The translations under genes were made by a program, and so were the position numbers. DNA of 6,081 nucleotides. Origin: an uncultured Chlorobiales bacterium (GTDB lineage: Bacteria; Bacteroidota; Chlorobiia; Chlorobiales; Thermochlorobacteraceae). The notes under the pieces are model-generated. The model searched no databases. It saw only the letters and a list, made by a program, of their open reading frames with translations, and was not told the origin of the DNA. Of the stretch, positions 1-6,081 are shown piece by piece; position 1 is the first letter of the stretch, and the number at the start of each line of letters is the position of its first letter. The stretch covers positions 1 to 6,081 of the forward strand of contig CALGMC010000111.1 of the NCBI GenBank assembly GCA_937959145.1, given 5' to 3'.

Positions 1-1
1 T

Positions 2-919
2 GATGAATTTGCACTTCGCGACGTGTCGGCGCGCTTGTTAGACGGCTTCGACTTCACCTTCCTTTCCGACATGAGCTACGGAAGCGCGAGCATTTCGTCG
101 TTGCTTAAAATGTTGAATTGGCTAATCGTGGGCTACGTGGTGATGAGCGTATTTTTATCGGGCGGCATCATTGCGTCGCTCAGGCAAGAGCGATTCTCAA
201 TGCCTGATTTCTTTGCGGATTGTGCGCGCTATGTCGGGCGGTTCATCGTGCTGGCTTTGCTCTTTGGCTTGACGTGGCTTGTGCCGATTTTGGTAGTCGC
301 AATGTTTTCAGCGATTGGAAGTGCGCAAGCAGAAAGTGCAAACAGCGAAGTGCCAATGGTGATTTGGACAGTAGCAGGCATTGGAATTGCGGCGGTGAAA
401 CTTGCATTTTTTTATCTCGTCTTTGAAGTGGCAAAGTTTGAAGTCGTGAGCGAGTCGTTGAAGCCGTTACGCGCCTTTGCGAGTGCGTTCAAAATCGTGT
501 TGAGAAATTTTGTTTCGCTCTTTGGCATTGTGCTGGGGTTTCTCGCCGTCGTCGGCGCGATTGGCGGTGTCTTGCATCTCCTTGCACCAAAAGGTGAAAC
601 GCCGTCAGGCGTGTTTGTGCTTGCGCTGATGCAACAAGTGTTGGTGTTCAGTCGCGTGTTTTTGCGCGTGGCAACTGTTGGTGGGCTGTTGGAAAAGTAT
701 CAAGAATACCGAGCGATTCTGAACGAAAAGCAACGCGCCGAAGAACTTGAACAAGTCAAGCAGTATGAAGAACAAGCCGAAACGAAATCGATTGAAAGCG
801 AACAATCCGCATTGGAGCAATTACCGTCAGAGCAAACGCCAAGCGAGGCTGAAACGCCTGCAACATACCAAGCGAATAAAGCCGAAGTGGCGCAGAAGCC
901 CGAAGAGCCGAAAGTTTAA
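2..919 (+). CDS. Multi-pass membrane protein of unknown function with acidic C-terminal tail (5' end outside window)
   Basis: I do not recognise a named family. The frame is open from position 2, reading DEFALRDV into the rest of the protein without a stop. A GTG at 23 is therefore only an internal candidate start, and the gene probably begins upstream of the window. Counting from that GTG, hydrophobic segments suitable for membrane helices lie near residues 30-52, 73-98, 112-133, 163-187 and 195-220. The last about 75 residues are hydrophilic, rich in Glu, Gln, Lys and Ala, and begin with a helical, possibly coiled-coil stretch (about 221-250). The rest looks disordered, with Pro, Ser, Thr and Glu. 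This suggests an inner-membrane protein with a soluble tail; which side the tail faces cannot be decided. It ends 27 bases before the phosphohexomutase gene, so co-transcription is plausible. Function is unknown; that it is a real gene is well supported by its length and coherent membrane topology. Confidence 0.78.
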   Translation, partial: DEFALRDVSARLLDGFDFTFLSDMSYGSASISSLLKMLNWLIVGYVVMSVFLSGGIIASLRQERFSMPDFFADCARYVGRFIVLALLFGLTWLVPILVVAMFSAIGSAQAESANSEVPMVIWTVAGIGIAAVKLAFFYLVFEVAKFEVVSESLKPLRAFASAFKIVLRNFVSLFGIVLGFLAVVGAIGGVLHLLAPKGETPSGVFVLALMQQVLVFSRVFLRVATVGGLLEKYQEYRAILNEKQRAEELEQVKQYEEQAETKSIESEQSALEQLPSEQTPSEAETPATYQANKAEVAQKPEEPKV

Positions 920-946
920 CACAGTCCTAAAAATCTTAACCGCATT

Positions 947-2383
947 ATGAAAATCAAATTTGGAACATCAGGTTGGCGAGCAATTATCGCCGATGAATTT
1001 ACCTTTGAAAATTTGACGCTAGTGCTCAAAGCGATTTTGAGATACCTCCGCGAAGAGAATCTCAATAGCCTTGTGATTGGGCGCGATACGCGCTTTTTGG
1101 GCGAAGAGTTTTCAAAACTTGCGGCGCAGTTTTTTGCGACCAACGGCGTGCAAGTCTTCCTGTGTGAGCGCGACGCGCCAACGCCTGTGATTAGTTACGA
1201 AATTCGGCGGCGAAAAGCGGGCGGCGGCATCAACTTTACGGCGTCGCACAATCCACCCGATTATCAAGGGCTGAAATTTTCAACGGCAGACGGTGCGCCC
1301 GCCCTGCCTGAAATCACGAAGAAATTCGAGCAGTATTTCGATGAAATTTATAGTGCCTATAAGCAAAACCCGACGCCCGAAAAATTAGAACCATTTGAAA
1401 CGCTCGTTGCGGAAAAAAAGATTGAAATCATCAATCCGAATGAGCCGTATTTACAGCGCGTTGCTGAAATTGTGGATACAAGCGTCATTAAGGAGTCGGG
1501 AATTAAGGTTGTTTATGATGCGATGTATGGCACAGCACGCGATTACACCGATAAATTTTTGCGCAATCTCGGCGTTGATGTGGAAACATTGCACGGACAC
1601 CGCGATGTCTATTTCGGCGGACGCGCACCTGAACCCTCCGAAGAACGCATTCCCGAACTTATCGAGCGCGTCAAAGCGCGTGGCGCAAAGGGCGAGTTCG
1701 TAATTGGCATTGCCAACGATGGCGACGCCGACCGCTACGCCGTTGTCGATTCAACAGGCACTTATCTGCAAGCCAATCAACTTTTGGCGATTCTCTTTCA
1801 TTACGCCATTAAGCACAAGCCCGAATGGAAAGGCTGTGTGGTCAGAACGCTGGCAACTACGCACCTGATTGACGCGATTGCCAAAAAAGAAAACATTAAA
1901 CTTTATGATGTGCCTGTCGGCTTTAAGTATATCGGCGAAATTATGATGCGCGAGGATATGATTGTCGGCGGCGAGGAATCCAATGGGCTGTCGGTTTATC
2001 AACACATTCCCGAAAAAGATGGCGTGCTGGCGTGCTTGCTCTTTGTGGAAATTACGGCAAGAACCAAAGAGCCGCTTTCAGCGTATCTTAAACGGCTTTA
2101 CGCGGAATACGGCGCGTTCTACACCGTGCGCGAAAACTTGCGCCTGACTGACGAAAAGAAAAACGCCTTGCTTACGAAACTTCAAACCGACGCGCCAAAA
2201 CACATTGCAGGCAAAGAAGTAACGACACTCGATAAGCGCGACGGCGTAAAAATGATTTGTGCCGATGGCTCTTGGCTCTTAGTGCGATTCAGCGGCACTG
2301 AGCCTGTCGTCCGATTTTATGCTGAATCCTCTTCGGAGATGCAAACCAAAGACATTCTGTCATTCGCTAAAAGTTTGATTTGA
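947..2383 (+). CDS. Alpha-D-phosphohexomutase (phosphoglucomutase/phosphomannomutase family)
   Basis: A cytoplasmic enzyme expected to interconvert hexose 1-phosphate and 6-phosphate through a phosphoserine and a bisphosphorylated sugar intermediate. All four signatures of the superfamily are visible in its 478 residues. The N-terminal FGTSGWRA is at residues 5-12. The active-site loop TASHNP is at 98-103, with Ser100 as the phosphoserine. The Mg-binding loop DGDADR is at 258-263. The sugar-binding loop GGEESNGLS is at 341-349. The phosphate-binding loop RFSGTEP is at 447-453. The length is normal for a bacterial or archaeal member, and nothing key is missing. The opening and the ASHNPPDYQG stretch resemble, from memory, a PGM-like subgroup shared by bacteria and archaea whose substrate is not well defined. 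I therefore do not choose between glucose, mannose or glucosamine phosphate, and give no symbol. The start is ATG at 947; no clear Shine-Dalgarno precedes it. The next gene starts 28-37 bases downstream. Confidence 0.95.
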   Translation: MKIKFGTSGWRAIIADEFTFENLTLVLKAILRYLREENLNSLVIGRDTRFLGEEFSKLAAQFFATNGVQVFLCERDAPTPVISYEIRRRKAGGGINFTASHNPPDYQGLKFSTADGAPALPEITKKFEQYFDEIYSAYKQNPTPEKLEPFETLVAEKKIEIINPNEPYLQRVAEIVDTSVIKESGIKVVYDAMYGTARDYTDKFLRNLGVDVETLHGHRDVYFGGRAPEPSEERIPELIERVKARGAKGEFVIGIANDGDADRYAVVDSTGTYLQANQLLAILFHYAIKHKPEWKGCVVRTLATTHLIDAIAKKENIKLYDVPVGFKYIGEIMMREDMIVGGEESNGLSVYQHIPEKDGVLACLLFVEITARTKEPLSAYLKRLYAEYGAFYTVRENLRLTDEKKNALLTKLQTDAPKHIAGKEVTTLDKRDGVKMICADGSWLLVRFSGTEPVVRFYAESSSEMQTKDILSFAKSLI

Positions 2384-2390
2384 ATCCAAC

Positions 2391-2397
2391 AAGGTGA
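2391..2397 (+). promoter_or_regulatory. Possible ribosome binding site for the histidine kinase gene
   Basis: AAGGTGA is the best Shine-Dalgarno-like sequence in the left half of the window. It lies 14 bases before the GTG at 2412 and 23 bases before the ATG at 2421, both in frame. The spacing to GTG is long, and the spacing to ATG is too long for normal use. A second weak match, AAGTGAG at 2410-2416, sits 4 bases before the ATG. An in-frame stop (TGA) at 2400-2402 limits the start to this region. Which site is used is unresolved. Confidence 0.3.
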
Positions 2398-2420
2398 ATT
2401 GACTGAACGAAGTGAGCAAC

Positions 2421-4349
2421 ATGGTCAAAACAGTAGAATCAATAGAGCAAAGGGTTGAAGACCTTATCAAAAGCGCAACGCTCCTCGAAAAGGCAACGGC
2501 AATGGAGCGGCGCGAAGCGTTGAAGCGATGTAATGAAGCATTGCAACTTGCCACAGAGGCAAACTACTTACTTGGCAAAGCCAAAGCGTTCAAACTCAAA
2601 GGCATACATCATGTTCAACTCTCGGAGTTCAAGGAAGGATTAGATGCGTTTTTGCAAGAAGAAAAAATCCGTCGTCAAATCGGCGACGAGTTAGCACTGG
2701 CTAATGCGATTCACAATGTTGCCAATGCCTATCACTATCTCAATAATCTGCAAAAAGCCATGATGCTTTATTTGGAAGCGATGCAGAAGTTTGAGAGCCT
2801 CAACGAACTTGGACGGTTACGCTCGGTCTATAACAACATTGGCTGGCTTCATTTCAAAATTGGAAACTATGCGGAGTCGCTCGATTACTATCTCAAATGC
2901 CAAAAAATTGCCGAAGAATCGGGCGATAAAGCCGACATCGCGCAAGCCTTTAACGCCGTTGGCACAGTCTATCAAAAAATGGGCGAGCTTGATCAAGCAC
3001 TGAAGTTTTATTTCAAAAGCTTAAAACTCTCGGAGGAAGTTGGCTCAGATGAAGGCAGAGGCATGGCATTTGGCAATATCGGCATTGTGTATTATGAAAT
3101 GAAGCGATATGAAGAAGCCCTCGAAGCGAACTATCAAAGCAAACAGATTTTTGAAGACATTGACCACACGTATCACCTTTCTATGGCGTTGGCAAGCATT
3201 GCCGCGTGCTACGAAGCCTTGAAGATGGAAAGCGAAGCCCTGTTTTTTTATGAAGAAAGCTTGAAGGCGGCGAAAAAATCAGGAAATGTGCAAGTGGAAG
3301 TGGAAGTTTTACAAAAGCAAGCAGGATTGTTACTCAAACGCAACGAAAAAGAAGACGCCTTGCACTTGCTTCGCAACGCGCTTCGAATCGGAAGAAAAGC
3401 GCAACTCAAAAACATTCTTTTGCAAGTTTATCGGCTGATGGTTGATGCGTATCGCGCACTCGGCGATTTTGAATCGGCACTTTCGGCACACGAAAGTTTT
3501 TATGAGCTCGAGAAAGAACTCTTCAATGAAGAATCGAATCGTAAAATCCGCAATATGCAACTTGTCTTTGAGCTCGAGCAAGGCAAGCGTGAAATGGAAT
3601 TGGAAAAACAAAAAAATGCAGAACTCACGCGGCTCAACGCGGAACTTTCAGAAGCGAATCGATTGAAAACTGAACTCTTGGGCATTGCCGCACACGACCT
3701 CAAAAATCCGCTCCAATCGATTTTAGGATTTGCCGAACTCATCAAGGAGCGCACCAAAGATGCTTTTGCGCAACAATATGCACAGCGAATCCGCGCCGCG
3801 TCGGAACGCATGGTGGAAATGATTACGCTCCTGCTTCAAGACGCGGCAATGTCGCAAGGAAAAATCGCGTTGAATCTTTCCGAAGTCAGTGTCAGCGAAC
3901 TTTGCGAGTCGGTTGGTGAGTTTTACCGTGCACGTGCCGAAGAAAAATCACAAGTTTTAGAAATGCAGATTGAGCCGAATTGTATGGTGCTTGCCGATAG
4001 GCAATATCTTTTTCAAATTGTAGAAAACCTGCTCAGCAATGCGATTAAGTATAGCCCGAATGGAAAGAAAATTACGCTAAGTTTGCGGCGCATTGATACC
4101 GAAAAAGCAATCCAAATTGCGGTCAGCGACGAAGGTCAAGGTTTGACAGAAGAAGACAAATCCAAACTCTTCGGAAAGTTTCAGCGTCTTTCGGCAAAGC
4201 CCACGGGCAACGAAAGTTCAACGGGGTTGGGGCTGGCGATTGTTAAAGAACTCGTTGAATTGCATCACGGCAAAATCTGGGCAGAGTCGGAGGGCATGGA
4301 TAAAGGCTCGACCTTTTTCATACAGATTCCAATTTTTCAAAACGCATAA
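2421..4349 (+). CDS. Soluble TPR-repeat sensor histidine kinase
   Basis: A protein histidine kinase that should autophosphorylate a histidine and pass the phosphate to a response regulator. Numbered from ATG 2421 (642 residues), helical tetratricopeptide repeats fill about residues 50-367, roughly eight copies; clear ones lie near 90-123, 131-165, 170-205, 212-247 and 251-285. A charged coiled-coil linker follows (about 370-417). The HisKA domain carries the H-box AAHDLKNPLQ, with His425 as the phosphoacceptor. The ATPase domain has the N-box ENLLSNAIKYS (Asn536, Asn540), the G1 box DEGQG (570-574), the F-box LFGKF (583-587) and the G2 box GLGLA (602-606). No membrane segment, signal peptide, PAS or receiver domain is visible, so it is probably cytoplasmic and senses through the TPR array, likely by protein or peptide binding (inference). 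No response regulator gene is in the window, so its partner is unknown. A GTG at 2412 would add three residues. It ends 13 bases before the YbaB gene. Confidence 0.95.
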   Translation: MVKTVESIEQRVEDLIKSATLLEKATAMERREALKRCNEALQLATEANYLLGKAKAFKLKGIHHVQLSEFKEGLDAFLQEEKIRRQIGDELALANAIHNVANAYHYLNNLQKAMMLYLEAMQKFESLNELGRLRSVYNNIGWLHFKIGNYAESLDYYLKCQKIAEESGDKADIAQAFNAVGTVYQKMGELDQALKFYFKSLKLSEEVGSDEGRGMAFGNIGIVYYEMKRYEEALEANYQSKQIFEDIDHTYHLSMALASIAACYEALKMESEALFFYEESLKAAKKSGNVQVEVEVLQKQAGLLLKRNEKEDALHLLRNALRIGRKAQLKNILLQVYRLMVDAYRALGDFESALSAHESFYELEKELFNEESNRKIRNMQLVFELEQGKREMELEKQKNAELTRLNAELSEANRLKTELLGIAAHDLKNPLQSILGFAELIKERTKDAFAQQYAQRIRAASERMVEMITLLLQDAAMSQGKIALNLSEVSVSELCESVGEFYRARAEEKSQVLEMQIEPNCMVLADRQYLFQIVENLLSNAIKYSPNGKKITLSLRRIDTEKAIQIAVSDEGQGLTEEDKSKLFGKFQRLSAKPTGNESSTGLGLAIVKELVELHHGKIWAESEGMDKGSTFFIQIPIFQNA

Positions 4350-4362
4350 ACAATAACTCGGT

Positions 4363-4710
4363 ATGCAACTCAAAGACATGGCGGGAATGCTCAAACAAGT
4401 TCAAGAAATGAGCAAAAAGATGGAAGAGATTCAGCGTGAACTGGCAAAAAAGAGCGTAACAGCAGACGCGGGCGGCGGAATGGTGAAAGTAACGGCAAAT
4501 GGAAAGCACGAACTCGTCAAAATTGAAATTGAAAGGGATTTAATCAATCCTGATGAAGTCGATATGCTTCAAGATTTAATCGTCGCCGCCGCCAATAAAG
4601 CCCTTGCCGAATCGGCGAAAATGGCGCAAGAAGAAATCACCAAAGTAACTGGCGGAATGATGGGCGGCGCAAACTTGGATATGCTTAAAGATTTAGGACT
4701 TGGTGGATAA
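4363..4710 (+). CDS. ybaB: YbaB/EbfC family nucleoid-associated protein
   Basis: A small DNA-binding protein of the YbaB/EbfC family, whose members form dimers shaped like tweezers and coat or bend DNA in the nucleoid. The 115 residues show the family layout. A Met/Gln/Glu/Lys-rich N-terminal helix spans about 3-31 (LKQVQEMSKKMEEIQRELAK). A short Gly-rich turn (GGGMVKVTANGKHE, about 37-50) leads into a beta strand, VKIEIE. NPDEVDMLQDLIVAAANKAL (62-81) is the conserved second helix. The C-terminus is Gly/Met-rich (VTGGMMGGANLDMLKDLGLGG) and probably flexible. Length is typical. The ATG at 4363 has no good Shine-Dalgarno; an in-frame ATG at 4378 (residue 6) is a possible alternative. In many bacteria this gene lies between dnaX and recR; here it sits 13 bases after a histidine kinase and 120 bases before hrcA, so that linkage is not seen. 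Family assignment is firm; the precise cellular role in this organism is inferred. Confidence 0.95.
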   Translation: MQLKDMAGMLKQVQEMSKKMEEIQRELAKKSVTADAGGGMVKVTANGKHELVKIEIERDLINPDEVDMLQDLIVAAANKALAESAKMAQEEITKVTGGMMGGANLDMLKDLGLGG

Positions 4711-4763
4711 AACCATGCCGCGTTTGTGAACTTTTGTCAGAACCCTCTGAAAATTTCGCCGAT

Positions 4764-4816
4764 AAGTTAACTTCGGCACAACCTTTGAAGATTGAGTTAA
4801 CGCACAACAGTTAAAC
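4764..4816 (+). repeat. Repeated AGTTAAC / GCACAAC motifs upstream of hrcA
   Basis: Two short motifs recur in the same order just before hrcA. AGTTAAC is at 4765-4771 and 4795-4801, and GCACAAC is at 4776-4782 and 4802-4808. In the first copy the motifs are 4 bases apart; in the second they are adjacent. A third partial copy, AGTTAAA, lies at 4809-4815. The first AGTTAAC sits in a perfect 10-bp palindrome, AAGTTAACTT (4764-4773). The two GTTAAC cores are 30 bp apart, close to three helical turns, which would place bound proteins on one face of the DNA. This could be an operator for hrcA, or a decayed local duplication. It is not a CIRCE element. Confidence 0.45.
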
Positions 4817-4830
4817 AGAAATCAAATGGA

Positions 4831-5883
4831 ATGGCGGCAAAAGAGATGAATGAACGCGAAAGAGAAGTTCTCGAGCTGATTATTCAGAACTTCATCTTAA
4901 CGGCGAATCCCGTCGGGTCGCGATTCCTTGCGAAGCATTCGGATTTGGGGCTTTCTGACGCTACGATTCGCAACGTGATGGCAGACCTTGAAGAAGAAGG
5001 CTACATCACGCACCCGCACACGTCGGCAGGAAGAATTCCGACCGATAAAGGCTATCGATTGTATGTGGATGATATTATGCGTGTTGGGCAACTGTCGCAA
5101 AACGAGCGTCTTAAAATTGACCAAAATATCGAGCAACTTATTGCCAATCGCACGACTCAATCCGACGACATTTTGAGAATGTCATCTAAAATTTTAGGGC
5201 AAATCTCGAAGCAAATTAGCATTGTGCTATCGCCTAAACTCTCGACGGGCGTGTTTGAAAAATTAGAGATGGTCTCGCTTTCGTCGAGCAAAATTATGGT
5301 CATTATCTCGATTCGCTCTGGCTTGGTGAAAACGATTATGCTTGAAGTTCGCGCCGACATTTCACGTCAAAAATTGGACGAACTTTCCCAAGTCCTCAAT
5401 GAGCGGCTTTCAGGATTGACCTTAGAAGAAATTAGACAAACCTTTGCCGAGCGCGTCGCCGACTACGAAGACGCTTCTGGGCTACTTAGAATTTTTCTCG
5501 ATTCCGCTGATAAGGTCTTTGACGAACAGCCTCAAACCGAGCGGATTCACATCTCGGGCAAGGAAAACATCTTAGCCTATCCCGAGTTTGAACAGCCCGA
5601 AAAAGTGCGCGGCATTATTGAACTCGTAGAAAATGAAAAAGTCATTGTTCATCTGCTTGAAGAATCCATGCCGATGGAAATGAACGATTCCGTGAGCATT
5701 CGAATTGGAAAAGAAAATTTAGAGAGCAAAATAAAAGAGTGTAGTATTGTTACGGCGCAATACAGCGTCGGCGATACCATTGGCACAGTAGGCGTAATCG
5801 GTCCAACAAGAATGAACTATGCGAAGGTCGTGCGCGTCATTGACTATATCGCCAAGCGGCTTTCGCAGACGCTCTCGTCGTAA
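4831..5883 (+). CDS. hrcA: Heat-inducible transcription repressor HrcA
   Basis: HrcA represses class I heat-shock genes (groESL, dnaK and its own operon) by binding CIRCE operators; in known cases its folding depends on GroEL, so it is inactivated when chaperones are titrated by stress. The 350 residues match the usual size. An N-terminal winged helix-turn-helix is seen as NEREREVLELIIQNFI (about 7-22), NPVGSRFLAK (26-35) and the recognition-helix region SDATIRNVMADLEEEGYI (42-59). It is followed by the hallmark HPHTSAGRIPTDKGYRLYVD (61-80). The middle is the GAF-like and insert region. The C-terminal hallmark GVIGPTRMNYAKVVRVIDYI lies at 321-340. No key element is missing. The start is ATG at 4831; ATG at 4846 (residue 6, giving MNEREREVLEL) is equally in keeping with the family and cannot be excluded. 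The gene is followed after 89 bases by a probable grpE, the common hrcA-grpE order. The preceding 120-base gap may hold its promoter. Confidence 0.97.
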   Translation: MAAKEMNEREREVLELIIQNFILTANPVGSRFLAKHSDLGLSDATIRNVMADLEEEGYITHPHTSAGRIPTDKGYRLYVDDIMRVGQLSQNERLKIDQNIEQLIANRTTQSDDILRMSSKILGQISKQISIVLSPKLSTGVFEKLEMVSLSSSKIMVIISIRSGLVKTIMLEVRADISRQKLDELSQVLNERLSGLTLEEIRQTFAERVADYEDASGLLRIFLDSADKVFDEQPQTERIHISGKENILAYPEFEQPEKVRGIIELVENEKVIVHLLEESMPMEMNDSVSIRIGKENLESKIKECSIVTAQYSVGDTIGTVGVIGPTRMNYAKVVRVIDYIAKRLSQTLSS

Positions 5884-5900
5884 AAGCGTATTTGAAAATC

Positions 5901-5943
5901 GGTAGTCAATAATTGGCAGTCAATAATTGGCAGAACAATAAAT
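5901..5943 (+). repeat. 14-bp tandem repeat between hrcA and grpE
   Basis: Consecutive units GGTAGTCAATAATT (5901-5914) and GGCAGTCAATAATT (5915-5928) differ by one base. They are followed by a looser third unit, GGCAGAACAATAAATT (5929-5944), with small changes and two extra bases. The first two units each lead into a 9-bp dyad, CAATAATTG (5907-5915 and 5921-5929), so the array presents two identical dyad sites 14 bp apart. The array also creates TTGGCA at 5913-5918 and 5927-5932, which resembles a -35 hexamer. It may be a regulatory array or simply replication-slippage repeats in non-coding DNA. Confidence 0.7.
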
Positions 5944-5959
5944 TTTACCTAACTATAAC
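5927..5959 (+). promoter_or_regulatory. Weak candidate promoter for grpE
   Basis: TTGGCA at 5927-5932 resembles a -35 hexamer, and TATAAC at 5954-5959 matches five of six bases of a sigma-70-type -10. The spacer between them is 21 bases, longer than the preferred 17, so either only the -10 is real or neither is. TATAAC lies 13 bases before the ATG at 5973, which would give a very short leader. If real, grpE could be transcribed apart from hrcA. Confidence 0.22.
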
Positions 5960-5972
5960 TCTAAACGAAGCT

Positions 5973-6081
5973 ATGTCAGAAGAACTAAAAATTGAAGCGA
6001 ACGAAAACGAAGTGAAAATAGAAGTTGGTAATCTTGAAAATGAGAAACCTTCTGAGACATCGGAAGTAGCCGTTACAGAAC
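5973..6081 (+). CDS. grpE: Probable GrpE co-chaperone, N-terminus only (3' end outside window)
   Basis: GrpE is the nucleotide-exchange factor that releases ADP from the chaperone DnaK. Only 36 codons are visible before the edge: MSEELKIEANENEVKIEVG and on to SEVAVTE, strongly acidic and Asn/Glu-rich with no hydrophobic segment. That is typical of the poorly conserved, disordered N-terminus of GrpE, but it is not diagnostic. The call rests mainly on position: hrcA is directly followed by grpE, often then dnaJ, in many bacteria. No conserved GrpE residue lies within the window. The start is ATG at 5973, preceded by an A-rich leader without a clear Shine-Dalgarno (CGAAG at 5966-5970 is the nearest purine stretch, only 2 bases away). 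The alternative is an unrelated acidic protein. Confidence 0.68.
   Translation, partial: MSEELKIEANENEVKIEVGNLENEKPSETSEVAVTE

Noticed and set aside
1395..1703. A 102-codon + strand frame inside the phosphohexomutase gene
   Set aside because: It overlaps fully a conserved enzyme in another frame; its Arg/Ser/Lys-rich translation is typical of a shadow frame.
2500..3500. Possible DNA-level repeat array in the kinase gene
   Set aside because: The periodicity is the protein-level TPR of about 34-40 residues; the copies are well diverged in DNA, so it is not a recent tandem duplication.
3330..3811. Antisense open frames of about 90-100 codons inside the kinase gene
   Set aside because: They lie opposite a well-supported gene with conserved domains, show no recognisable motif, and reflect codon composition of the sense strand.
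4737..4750. Hairpin TCAGA-ACCC-TCTGA after ybaB as a rho-independent terminator
   Set aside because: The stem has only 5 bp and no T-run follows on either strand; the downstream bases are AAATTTCG. Too weak to call.
4734..4766. TTGTCA (4734-4739) with GATAAG (4761-4766) as an hrcA promoter
   Set aside because: The spacer is 21 bases and the -10 is a poor match; similar pairs occur by chance in AT-rich gaps.
4826..4849. ATG at 4826 overlapping the hrcA start, in another frame
   Set aside because: It encodes only seven codons before a stop and has no sign of being a leader peptide beyond its position.

Overview
The window is a densely packed bacterial chromosome segment with all recognisable genes on the + strand and no sign of mobile DNA, RNA genes or CRISPR. 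The moderate GC content, the scarcity of clear Shine-Dalgarno sequences, a soluble TPR-sensor histidine kinase and an hrcA-grpE order without a CIRCE operator would fit the Bacteroidota/Chlorobiota side of the tree (a green-sulfur-bacterium relative such as Chloroherpeton is one guess). That placement is inference, because no phylogenetic marker was compared.

Layout. Positions 2-919 hold the 3' part of a multi-pass membrane protein with a Glu/Gln-rich cytoplasmic-looking tail; the frame is open at the left edge. Positions 947-2383 encode a complete alpha-D-phosphohexomutase (phosphoglucomutase/phosphomannomutase type). Positions 2421-4349 encode a soluble histidine kinase with an array of TPR repeats in front of HisKA and HATPase_c domains. 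Positions 4363-4710 encode a YbaB/EbfC nucleoid-associated protein. These four genes are separated by only 27, 28-37 and 13 bases and could share a transcript.

A 120-base gap with short repeated motifs (4711-4830) precedes hrcA (4831-5883), the heat-shock repressor. An 89-base gap follows, carrying a 14-bp tandem repeat. The start of a very acidic protein then begins at 5973 and runs off the right edge. Its position after hrcA and its acidic N-terminus suggest GrpE.

How the genes work together. The right part is a conserved stress-response module: HrcA represses chaperone genes, and GrpE is the nucleotide-exchange factor of DnaK. The left part mixes sugar-phosphate metabolism, signalling and nucleoid organisation with no obvious shared pathway. 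I see no evidence of a new defence or mobile system. The most unusual signals are the two repeat-bearing intergenic gaps flanking hrcA, neither of which contains a recognisable CIRCE element.
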